From contig NC_033631.1 in assembly GCF_001540865.1 (NCBI RefSeq), positions 9,900,998 to 9,964,997 of the forward strand: a DNA stretch of 64,000 nucleotides, in the 5' to 3' direction. Position 1 is the first letter of the stretch, and each line of letters opens with the position of its first letter. The translations under genes and the position numbers were made by a program. The notes under the pieces were generated by a model. That model searched no databases. It worked only from the letters and a program-made list of their open reading frames with translations, and was not told the origin of the DNA. This document shows, in pieces, positions 1-10,851 of this stretch. Source of the DNA: Ananas comosus (Eukaryota; Streptophyta; Magnoliopsida; Poales; Bromeliaceae).

Positions 1-127
1 CTTCCTCCCGCTCCGGCCCCGCGCCGCCCCTCGNCGCGGCGCGTGCCGTAGACCCACTCGCGGCGCGCGGGATCGAGGTCGTGGGCGCGGCCGAAGAAGC
101 CGACGAGGGGTGGCGCGGGGCCGGAGC
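1..127. other. GC-rich edge fragment, possible exon of a minus-strand gene
   Basis: This is a very GC-rich island in AT-rich surroundings. One minus-strand frame is open through it (residues such as LVGFFGRAHDL and REWVYGTRR), but no start codon, splice site or recognised domain is visible. A pyrimidine-rich stretch on the minus strand (128-180) and a TGGGCC cluster (433-617) lie where a leader and promoter would be. The two ends (about 9-35 and 100-127) are inverted copies, and an N lies at 34, so the sequence may be partly an assembly artefact. Confidence 0.25.
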
Positions 128-432
128 GAAAAAAAAAAGAACGAGAGAACGAAGAGGAGAGAGAAAGAGGAAAGAGAAAAAGTAATAAGGGTATTTTGGT
201 CAGTTTGCTGAAAATGCGGACCGAATTTGTAAAAACGAAAAAGATGACCCGGTTTTGCAAAAGCCCAAAATAAGTGGATTTTTTATGCAAATTGGCCTTA
301 AATTAATTGCTGTAGAATTTTAATCTAGAATAAAATTAGAAGCACAAGTCCATCCCATTACTAGTTACTACTCATAATTGTTGACTTTTAATTCATATAA
401 AAAAATAATAATAATAATTTCATTACGTAACA

Positions 433-617
433 GGCCCAATATATTAGCTATGCCATTCCATTGACAAAGGAGAAGCCAAACTCTTCTCGGACTTTATACC
501 AAATAGGCCCTAAGTTATATGTAGGGCCGTAGAGGGAACTAATGGACCGAGACTAGGCCCATGGCAGTTTTCGAACTAGTAATAGGCCGGGTCTGGGCCT
601 TTAGTACTTTTTGGGCC
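433..617. promoter_or_regulatory. Cluster of TGGGCC (site II-type) motifs
   Basis: TGGGCC or its complement occurs at 433-438, 556-561, 594-599 and 612-617. Such clusters are typical of plant housekeeping promoters bound by TCP factors. No start codon was found next to it; it may serve a minus-strand gene cut by the left edge. The assignment is inferred. Confidence 0.3.
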
Positions 618-674
618 TTTAGTTGCTAGAGACAATATGCCAAATATATATATATACAGTAGATTTGGATATCT

Positions 675-1892
675 TTATGTTTCCTCAATCCTCAAATGTA
701 TTGTCTCAATTAGCACCTGTTGTATAAGAAGGTAACGGGAGAGCGCGTCGGCACGCGCAATGTCGATCCCCGCGATGAAATGGTTTAGGCACGCGGCGTC
801 TTTCTCTGGATTGAACAAAAGTTGTACTTCAAATCCACCATTGTTGTTTCCAGCTCTAGTTTCTCCTCGACTTGTCAACAGGTCTCCGATCTTTGCTTCT
901 CGACTTTTAATCAGGTTGATCAACCCTATTCAATACAGAAAATGACTGAAGCTCAGTTCGAAATCACGCTTAGTGAACTTTTTTTTTTTTTTTCCATATT
1001 TAAGTCAGGGTCTAAGTCCAGATCCAGATGCTAAGATTTGGAGAAACAGTTCATTGAACACAATTCTAATAATCCTAATAAATAAGCGGTGTTTTTCATT
1101 AAAATCGTGTTTAAAAACTAGAATAAAGTGGGTATAAATCCGCATGGACAATAGTTTAGATACACTACACTGTTTAGAGATCCGAGTCCGGGTTGCGGAT
1201 CCAAGACATATTTTGTAGTTCGGATCCACATTTTTCGCCAAATTTAAAAATCATATTGTCAGCTATAATGTTTTTGCTCCAAAGAGGTCTCACGTTGCTC
1301 ACCACCACCCTCACCACTCAATTATTAGCTATTATTATTATTATCATGTTTACCAAATTCGACAAATATAAATATAATCATAATAAAGAGTTAAATATTT
1401 TCTTAATTATGTTAACCCTATACCCCAAAGCATTAAATACAACGCTACCAAATGGATTGAAAGGGATTCTCTTTTTTCTTTTTTTCTTTTTTTCTTTTTT
1501 TTGTTTTCAGAAAAGACCATGTCCCTGACCTTTGAGCCATGCGAATAGGCATTAATTAAGGTAATAAAATGTCTCCCTAATTAACATAAATCAACCTCAT
1601 TCATCCATTAAATAATTGTAGTTAGGGATATTTGCTTCTTTAATATGTGGTTATAGGTTAAAATGTTTTACAACTTTTATGATCGCTGTGTCCACTTAAG
1701 TGGTATTTGGATTGACCTTATTATAGTTTGGTTAAAATTCAAATTTCGTAACTCTGAGCACATTTATTGCCCAATCATAGGCTAAGTTTTGAATTTTCAA
1801 AAAAAAAATTATTTTCGTAAATTTGAGCCTATAGCTATTTATCAACTTCATCTGATTTGATTATACTTACTGAAACTATCCCAAATCATGAA
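675..1892. other. No supported gene; unassigned short open frame
   Basis: The minus strand at 675-923 has an 82-codon open frame of slightly higher GC than its surroundings. I recognise no motif in it, and it could be a decayed transposon piece. The rest is AT-rich with T/C tracts (for example 1470-1510) and shows nothing further. Confidence 0.2.
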
Positions 1893-2121
1893 CTAGGCTA
1901 ATATATACTATTAATAGCACCAAGTCAGTGGTGCTATCAAGTTTTTAGCCATTAGATTAAGAGATGTACGGTTAGGATGATGTGGGCCCTCTAGGGTTGA
2001 GTCAGTGGTTGGTTGAATAGTATGATCTAACGGATAAAAATTATCAAAAGGATAGATCTAACGGCGGAAAACTTGGTAGCACCAAATGCTTCGTGCTATT
2101 AATAGCATAGCAGCTGGACTC
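1893..2121. repeat. MITE-like foldback element, copy 1 of a dispersed family
   Basis: The ends are inverted: 'tatactattaatagcacc' near the left end mirrors 'ggtgct...ctattaatagcat' near the right end, followed by 'cagctgga'. Inside are 'gttagatta', 'ggatgatgtgggccc' and 'agatctaacgg', which recur in the copies at 40383, 49549, 57213, 57613 and 63230. No coding capacity is seen. Confidence 0.6.
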
Positions 2122-3130
2122 TCCAAATCATATCCAATAATATTTCCAAACACAGAATTTAATGCACTCTGACTTTCATTTTCTATCCAAATAAGAATTT
2201 GGAAGTAGCAAAGCTGGATGTACAGGTCATACGACGGACTAAACGCATAAATTTTTTTAAAAAATAATAAAAAATGAAATTCAATACAAATCATTATAAT
2301 TCCAAATAAGAGAATTCATATCCCAATCCAACTTACTTTAATCTATAAATTTATATATATATTTTTTTTGTCGTGATTTGATACCGGAATTAAAGTATTG
2401 TATTAATTTTTTAATATTTGAAAGGGTTTTTAAAATTGTAAATTTAGTGCCACATGTACAATATGGCTCTTCATCATCTACACAAATGACCTTTCAGATG
2501 CACAAGATGCTACCCTCTAAAATGTATGGAGCAAGAGCGTTACATAATTTTACAAGTACATCAATAATTCGTAAGGATAATATTTGAAGAGTCCAAAGTA
2601 TTACGAAAATTTTTTTTAAAAAAAAACTGTTAACAGCACCCGAAGCATTTTTAGATCATACGGGAAATTGATATTGCTAAAGCCATTCTTGATCTCACTG
2701 GAGAAACTCAGTGTTCGGGCAAAATCGATGATCCACATTATACTAAAAAAAAAACAAAAAAAAAAGAGTATTGGTATAGATTTTTAAGGATATTATTTTT
2801 ACATATTATTCATGTATTAATATTAATTATTTGAAAATTTTTGAGTAGTTTAATACATGCATTATAAAATTATCACATGAGTTGATAACTAACATGTTTA
2901 CTGATTTAAACGTTTGGAGGATCCAAAGCACTATAAAGAAAAATTCTAAACATGCATTCTAACTATATATCAAAAATGAGCTGCGCGATATTTGTATGTA
3001 CAAAAAAATTATGCGCATTAGATTGTACATAATATTACCGCAATATTAAATTATTAAATTATTTCTCTATTTGCATGGACAAATAAATTATTACTAGGCT
3101 TATCGAAAACTCCGTCTTACATTCTCGATA

Positions 3131-4236
3131 AGGGCATGTTTGGTTGACCAAAAGTGAAGTATTCAAAGTGTTACTTTTGAAAAATGACATCTTATCAGTT
3201 GTTTGATTTGCGAAAATAAATATAAAAATTATTTTATAAAAGTAGACTAATAAAGTGAGATATAACTAAATTTCACTTTTTTGATTTCGATTGAAAAAAT
3301 TTGAAAGTCACCGAACGTGAAAAGCTTAGCTAAGAGATTATATTTGGTCTTAACTTTAATTTTTGAATTTATTTTTAAAGTTAAATTTCATCTTAAATTT
3401 GAATTAATATCATGATCACATTCTGAATTTTATTTATAAATTTAAATTCAACATAAAATTCTTAAATTCAAATTTGTGACTTTATATTTTAAATTTAAAT
3501 TTTTTTAATTTTTATTTTTATTTAAATTTGAATTCTAGAATTTAAATTTAATTTTTTATAAAATTATTTTTAGCCAAGAACTTCAATTTGAACTTTGAAT
3601 TTGAACTGTTCCAACTATACATTCAAATTATTGACTGAAATTTGAATTTAAAATTTATATTTTAAATTAAATTTGAAATTGAAATTTTAATTTACTATTT
3701 GAATTTAATTTCAATAATGACTTTCAATTTAAACTTCGAATTCGAATTATGAATTCAAATATTCAATTGGAATTGTAATTTAAATTTAAATTTAAACTAT
3801 TAATTCAAATTGTGCATTCGTATGAAATTTAAGATCAAATTATAAATTCAAATCTGAATAAATATTCTAATTTCCTTTTTATTTTAAAATTTAATTTTAG
3901 TTATGAGTTACAACTTAAACTTGAAATTTAAATTGTAAATTTAACTTGTGTCTTATATTTTAATTATAAGTTCAACTCAAATTTAAACTTAGTTTTAAAT
4001 TTTAAAAATAAATATAAATTCAAATTTTTAATTTAAATTGCTAATATAAGTCGTTTTTTTTTATATTTCCACCTCTTTATACATAATTAAAGAATAAAAT
4101 TATAAAACTATAGTTTTTCGTATTTCACTTTATAAACAATCAAATAATCTTACTGAAAAGTCACTTTTGAAAACGTCATTTTCGCTAAAGTAATTTTTTT
4201 TACTTCAGTCACTTTCGGACAACCAAACATGTTCTA
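3131..4236. mobile_element. Non-autonomous TIR element with a cryptically simple AT core
   Basis: The left end reads 'gcatgtttggttgaccaaaag'; the right end is its imperfect inverse, 'ctttcggacaaccaaacatg'. Complementarity continues imperfectly for about 60-70 bp (the 'acttttgaaaaatgac' segment). The roughly 900-bp core is built almost wholly of AAATTT/GAATTC-like words with no coding capacity. No convincing target-site duplication was found, so the superfamily is unassigned. Confidence 0.55.
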
Positions 4237-4300
4237 AATAAAATATAATTTCAGTGAAGAGCTTTCCAAAAAAAATCTCTTGGAAGAACCCTGATTTTCG

Positions 4301-4490
4301 AGGAATTCTACACTGTCACACTTGCACCACGTCATCAATAACAAGTCAATAACATTCCTTCTTTTCAAACAAAAGTACAATAAAAATACTTTTTTACAAT
4401 CATGATGGGACATATATTCTTAAAATGATTAATTTGATTGGTTTGTTACGCCACGTCACTAATATATCCGTTGCATTCTAGAATTTTTTC
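4301..4490 (+). repeat. Dispersed ~190-bp repeat, copy A
   Basis: Nearly the same sequence recurs at 48474-48660. Shared blocks include 'cacacttgca', 'caatcatgatgggacatata' and 'gcattctagaattttt'. The two copies are about 44 kb apart in the same orientation. No terminal repeats are obvious, so the element type is unknown. Confidence 0.65.
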
Positions 4491-4791
4491 TGATCTTCGG
4501 CTGCATTTCAATTCTATATTTACACAAAAATTATAATTTTTTTTTAATAAATTTTTGGATAGAAATAAATAAAACGGACAAGTGGCAACGGGACTCCCCG
4601 CAAGTGATGAGACGAGTAAGGCGCGGCCGCCTCGAGATGCGTGCGCCGTGAATGACGTTTTCTCGTAAGTTGAAACGAACTCGGCGGAGAAAACGCGCGA
4701 TTCGGAGTACTCGCCGCCCCGCTTGGAAACTATTCCCTGAACCCAGTGTACAGGTTAACGCCGCAATTAAAAAAAAAAATCTAATTTGACA
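4491..4791. other. Locally GC-richer intergenic patch
   Basis: The part at 4580-4740 is clearly GC-richer than its flanks (NotI and XhoI-like sites, 'gcggccgcctcgag'), but no frame gives a convincing exon. It might be a small captured fragment. Confidence 0.2.
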
Positions 4792-5170
4792 TATAAAATT
4801 TAGAAAAAACTTCAAAAACCCCCCTGTGGTTTCACACTTTCTCACTTTAGTACCATGTGGTTTAAAATGTATCAATTTGCCCCCCTGTGATTTTTTTTTT
4901 TCTTTTTATTATCAATTTTATTATTTTTTTTTTCTTAAATCAGTGACAAAGTTAAAATTAAAGGGTATTGAAGTAAATATTCAATAAATCTAGGTGTGTA
5001 TCTGAAGTTTTTTGTATATAATTTAACGAAATATTAAGAAAAAAACTACCGAAAAGATAAAAATAAAATCACAGGGAGGCAAATTGATACACTTTAAACT
5101 ATAGAGTACTAAAGTGAGAAAGTGCAAAACTATATGGGAGTTTTTAAAGTTTTTCCTAAAATTTATAATA
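4792..5170. repeat. Foldback element with ~95-bp inverted arms
   Basis: The left arm (about 4792-4890) carries 'ctttctcactttagtacc' and 'atgtatcaatttgcc'. The right arm (about 5075-5170) carries the inverse, 'ggcaaattgatacac' and 'actaaagtgagaaag'. The short core is AT-rich. This is the layout of a foldback MITE and it lies about 650 bp upstream of the carbonic anhydrase transcription start. Confidence 0.75.
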
Positions 5171-5830
5171 ATAAATATGAGTTTAAAAATATAATTTTTT
5201 CAGTCTATTATCTAACAATTAAGTAATTAAAAAACTAGTACTGTCAAAAATAAAATTATTTGTTTCGTAAGAACTTAGTGCCTAAAATAGATTTTTTTTA
5301 TAATGTGAACTATTGGCTAAGTTGCATTTTTGTTCGTCAAACTTTGAACTTTGATACTCAAGCTCTAATTTTTTGTAATTTATAATTTAGATTTTTTTTA
5401 ATTATTGCCATCAAATCTGGCTGTCTGACTGAGTTGGTTGAATTATAATACATCGTTAATTATAACAATTTTGGTGTTGATAATGCGCAGAGGCTATAAT
5501 GCTAGAATTCTACGACATTGCCAAAACATCAAGTTTCGACTAATTTAAAATTAAACTTTGAAACTTATTTGCAACAATACAAAAAGTTTGAACTAAAAAT
5601 TATAAAAAATAATCCGTACCGCAGAATTTTAAGATGCGGTGTATGATGGAAGAAACACTAGCTAGGTGTATGCAATATTTCTGTGACTTTTGCTATACCT
5701 ATGTCCGTGGACCCGTGGGAGTACCCCACTAAGCTATTAAACTATTTCCATTTTTGGAACCAATGAAATAAAAACCAATTAAATTAATAAAAAGGGCACG
5801 GAATCAGAGGATATGTACTACTCTTCCCTT

Positions 5831-6147
5831 CTATAAGAAGCCCCCACATACAACGATCGGAGCTCCTCGAATCCCCATCCCCCCTTTTAGACCAAAGAAA
5901 CCAAAAGAGATTCACAACACAAAGGTGAGTGCGATTCCCCAATATCTCTCGTTCCCCCTCTCTTTTTATCCTGATTCTTCCAAGTTATTCTAATCTTTCT
6001 ATGTTGGAAAGAGCTCGATCCTTGTTCGGTTTTCATTTTTTATTCCCTTGTGATTTGATTGACTGATGGATCGGAGATTAATCTGTGTTGGTTTTTTTTT
6101 TTTTCATTTAATTTGAATATAATTTGGAAAAAAAGAATATACAGGGA
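5831..6147 (+). promoter_or_regulatory. Carbonic anhydrase core promoter and 5'-UTR with intron
   Basis: A TATA-like 'ctataagaag' lies at 5831, putting the start of transcription near 5860. The non-coding first exon ends at 5924 with a good donor ('aaag|gtgagt'). The next exon begins at 6145 after 'atacag', only three bases before the ATG at 6148. No ATG is seen in the first exon, so no transit-peptide exon is apparent. Confidence 0.6.
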
Positions 6148-9100
6148 ATGGATCCCGTGGAGAGGTTGAAATCTGGGTTCGAGCACTTCAAGAAGGAGAT
6201 CTATGAGTAAGTAGTTCCCAATTACACATATATCGTATTAATTTTTTGAAAACATCTCTAGGTTTGTATATAAAAGATGGGGAGTATTGGGGATTTTTTC
6301 GATTTTTCATTTGTTGTCAAATTCGTTGATCTTCTTCAACAGTAAACCCAAAAGAAAAGTACGGTTCGTTATTTGAATCTAATAAAAGATTGTGATATTA
6401 GAATATTGATTTTTATTGTACAAGTGAATCTCTCTCATTCCTTTTTAGAAATTAAAAATAAAAAATTCTTGTCTGGAACGCAATATGATTTTCTGTGCGA
6501 TTCATTAAAGGAAAAATTCTTAATCTCTTTTGCATCTTTTCGCAGGAAGAAGCCCGAGTTGTTCCGCGAATTAGCCGAAGGGCAGAGCCCACAGGTATGC
6601 ATATTCTTCTCCTTGGTTATTGAGAATTTATCTCCAGAAGTAGAAATTGGTACATGCACCAAGTGCGCCACATCAGCCCGTGCACCGCAGACTAAAAAAC
6701 TAATTTATTGCGGAAGAGAAAGATAAATATAGGTGATGGGATGAAGGGCTTAAAGGCCCAGTGCATGACGTGGTGCACGGAGTGTAGGCAATAATGTCTG
6801 TGCTTTTGACCCAAAAGGCTTATAGTAATTATACCTTTTGTTTTTAGATAGTGGCTTTCTATGCAAACTCTTTTTCTTCTTTTTTTTTCTTTGTTTTTTG
6901 AGAATAGGTAGCACGCTATCTGTCTTATTCATTGAATGGATGAATTAGACTACAGGGATGAGGCAACAAAAACCTCAAGAAAAACAACAACAGAAGAAAC
7001 TTAAAAAAAGAAAAAAATCAATCATAGAAAATCTTTTCACGAAGAAAGCAGCATCTCTATGCAGACTCTTATTATATAATAACTAACTAGGAACATGGTG
7101 GTCCTTAAAATTTATACAATATTTAATATACTTGTGATGAGATTAGTTAGAGAGAGATAACTTAATTAAAATTTTGTTGAATCAAGTTCAGCGAAACCAC
7201 AATATTTAATACATATGGGTTTTAATCATTAAACTGTAAAGTTATATTTGCATGTCCTGTACTTAACGCTAATAAATAATTTCTCTACTCTTTTGTAATG
7301 ATATTTGCATGTCCTGTACTTTGCGCTAATAAATAATTTCTCTACTCTTTTGTAATGATATTTGCATGTCCTGTACTTTGCGCTAATAAATAATTTCTCT
7401 ACTCTTTAGTAATGATTTTTCCACAGATGACCCATTGATCACCCATTAATTTTTCATGTAATTGTTGAACAGAACAGTGAATTGTGACCACCACCAAAGA
7501 TTTCATCTTTTGTCTTCTTTTCCATGCATGCGGACCGGGAGGAAAGACTGGAATCGCCGTATTTGTAGCGCCATCATTTTTTAATTCTTCTAATAAAGAG
7601 AGAGCTACATTGACTAAGATAAAGAGATACATTGAATCAGGCAGTTTATACACCGATTAAATTTGACTGGGTTGAATAAATTTAATTTGTCGATAGTAGA
7701 AATTAAACTGCTTTTAAGCACTAGCACAATTCCCAGTGGCATCGGTACAAAATTTATCCCTCACCGTAATCTTAATCTTTTGGAACCGAACCAATAGTTA
7801 TAATAGTTAAGTACAAAATCTGAACTTGTTTAGTACAAGCTAGCAGATGCAGAGGGATGATCTATACCTGGACAGCAGGTCAGAGAATGTGCGCTGATGA
7901 TGTTGAACAAGTAAAGAAGAGGAGAATGTCTAGAGACTATGTAGCCAAAATAGTACTTTGAACTTCTATTTTATGTGTAAATTAATAATATCAAGTGTAC
8001 CAATATTGAAGACTACAAAGATAAGTTAAAAAAAAAAAAAGAGAGAGAAGAAAAACTAGCTTGTTGAGTGTTACGAAGAAGAATAACTTAATCGATCTAC
8101 AAAAATGAGTAGCCAGGGATCAGAAACCCTGACAGATACGTTCACTTTTTTTTACAGTTCTTGGTGTTCGCATGCTCAGACTCACGTGTATGCCCCTCCG
8201 TGGTGCTCAACTTTCAGCCTGGTGAAGCTTTCGCTGTGCGAAACATAGCAAACATGGTCCCGCCCTATGATAAGGTATTATCCCATTTTCTCTTTCTCTC
8301 TTATTCCTTTTTCTGTTTCTTTCTTCTCTAAATTATTATATGGTGTTGTCCCAGTACATCAGCCAAAAATAACCTCAATATTATTATCTACCCTACAGAC
8401 CTTATACATAAAATTAGATATAGACAATTAGACATGAACTTAATTGTATAAATTGTCAAAAAGTCAAGACCTTTAAAAATTTATTTATTAGGCATCTTAG
8501 TAGCTTAAGAAATTAAGGTTCTCACAAAGCTGATCTTTTTTTGTTTTGAGGAGAAGGTAGCATGCTACCGCTTCATTCATTTAGATAGTGAATTTAGCTA
8601 CATGATGAGACAACTTGGCCTCGGAAAATAAAAGAAAAATAGAGAAAGGAATAAAAAGGGAGGAAAATAAAAACCCCTGGGGGGAGCAAACAAGACGACA
8701 AGAAGAGAGTCCCCACTGGAAGCTCATAGGATTAGGTGCCGCGCACTGCACCTAAATTGTCAGATCACAGGCGTTCCGCACTACACCTCAAAAAGCTGAT
8801 CTTTGTTGCATGAAAATCAGGTTTTCAAAAACTATGCTTTCCAACATATATATTTTTCAGACGTTGCTGAGCATATCGAGAGCTCACAATCGTACTTTAA
8901 ACCTTACAGATGGTGTTTTAAAATATCCGCCCATCGTCGACCAGTCCCAGGCAATAATTTCTTCCCACTCTTATCTCCGTGTGTGTGTATATATATATAG
9001 AGTCCAGCTACAAGTTTCTATGGTATTATTCTTATATATTATTAATCTGTTAGTAAATTCATGCGGCACTGCATGCATAAGAACCAATGTATATAAATAC

Positions 9101-10819
9101 CTTTCCATTATAGATGCTAATTTATTAATAACATATAAAGGTAATATTTACTTTGAGATGTTGAAGCATTTCTTATGCGTATATTTGGTCTCTGTAATAG
9201 TTATTCTATACAAAAATATCAAAATCCAATTGAATCTCTCTGCAATGCATAAAAATACAAAAACAAAGTATTTGTTAAGCATTAGTTTTATGTAAAAGTA
9301 TCGTTTTGTTCCCAACTATACTTCTTATCATCTCACTTCATGCAATATGGTTGATTTAGAATTATATCTTATATATTAAAACTATTACTAAATTTTCTTT
9401 TTTCTGTGTATTATCCTATTTGATCACACTCTGTCACCGTTACTTCAGCAATTCTGAGTGGTCCACGCGCTTAAACCTTTTTTTTTGTCCTTTTTCTTTT
9501 GTGGCTGCTACTACGACAACGCAGACCAAATACTCAGGCGCTGGGGCGGCCATTGAATATGCTGTCCTCCACCTTGACGTAAGTTCATGTTCTCTTCTCT
9601 TTTTTTCTTTTTTTTTTTTGCATTAAAAGAATGTTTGGATTGTATTAAAGTTATAGCTGTATATCGATCCAAATTTAATATTTAGTTTGATGTATTTAAA
9701 TTTAATTACTTTAGTTGAAGCTATATAAGGAGATTCAATCGTGACCGCTGAATTTATGTCTAAATTGACCGCAATTATAACTGTAATCGCTGGCATTAAT
9801 AACTTTAAACAAAATATGAACTTACACTCCCAGTTATCTTATAAATATTTGTTTTTTACATTGGAAAGTTAACTCACTATGTTATGTATATAACAATAAA
9901 ATTTTATAAATACACTTTTAATTGAATTAGACCAAATAAAATAGTAATAGTTGCCGTGCATTATATTAAATCCAACTATGACTTTGTTTGGCCCGGCGTT
10001 GTGGCCTGCAGCTAGGCCGCACCTCACAGCTTTTTAAGAAGGCTTTCTCACAACCACATCTTTTTGTGGTTGCGCGCTGCAAACGCGGGCCACTTCGTGT
10101 GGCCGAATAGCTATTAAATAAGATGCATATAAGTATAACTATATGCATCGCCAATTATACTGTATTTATAATCGCATTTTCCAGAGAAGCACTATCATGG
10201 ATATTTCAATAGGGGAATGATGATATTGATAGATTTAATTTTAATGCGAGCAAATTAAAATTGTTGAATTCAGTCAACTATTCGTCTGTAAATAGTGGTG
10301 AAATTTAATATATTTATTTATCAATATCATAATACTATTTCCTACTGCTGTTGTATTGGCATGGTAACGTGTTAATGTACATATTGACTTGTAAAATGTA
10401 AGTATCCATCAAAAATAACCAAAGGTTTTGTCATTTATTATATTAGGTAGGGAGTAAAATAAGGAGAAAGGTGTTAATTTGAACTATTGAAGTGCATGCG
10501 CACCTCAGAAGGAATAGGACCCAAAGCACTAAATTGAATCTTTTTTCGGTTGGGTTGGATCATTGACTCTGTAGATCAATAAATATTGGCCAAAAAAAAA
10601 ATTTGCATTGCATCAGTTCATAGAAATTTCACTTACTATTTATGCAAGAAAATTACTCATCTTCTCTAATCAAGAAATAGAAACATTGTTTTTTTGGCAA
10701 ACAAAAAAGCTTGGCCTTCTTTTTTTTTTTTTCGTCTGGACTGAGGTCTATTACCTCACCCTTATAGCCTAGTTTATATTTTTAATGAACGAAACGGATA
10801 GCAAACTACCGTTTTCTCC

Positions 10820-10851
<32 letters not shown>

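Noticed and set aside
6373..6726. 117-codon frame covering the third carbonic anhydrase exon
   Set aside because: Only the part [16 protein letters not shown] is coding; the rest is intron read-through.
8803..9295. 161-codon open frame in the carbonic anhydrase intron
   Set aside because: It lies within a well-defined intron in AT-rich DNA, has no motif and is crossed by a (TA)n tract.
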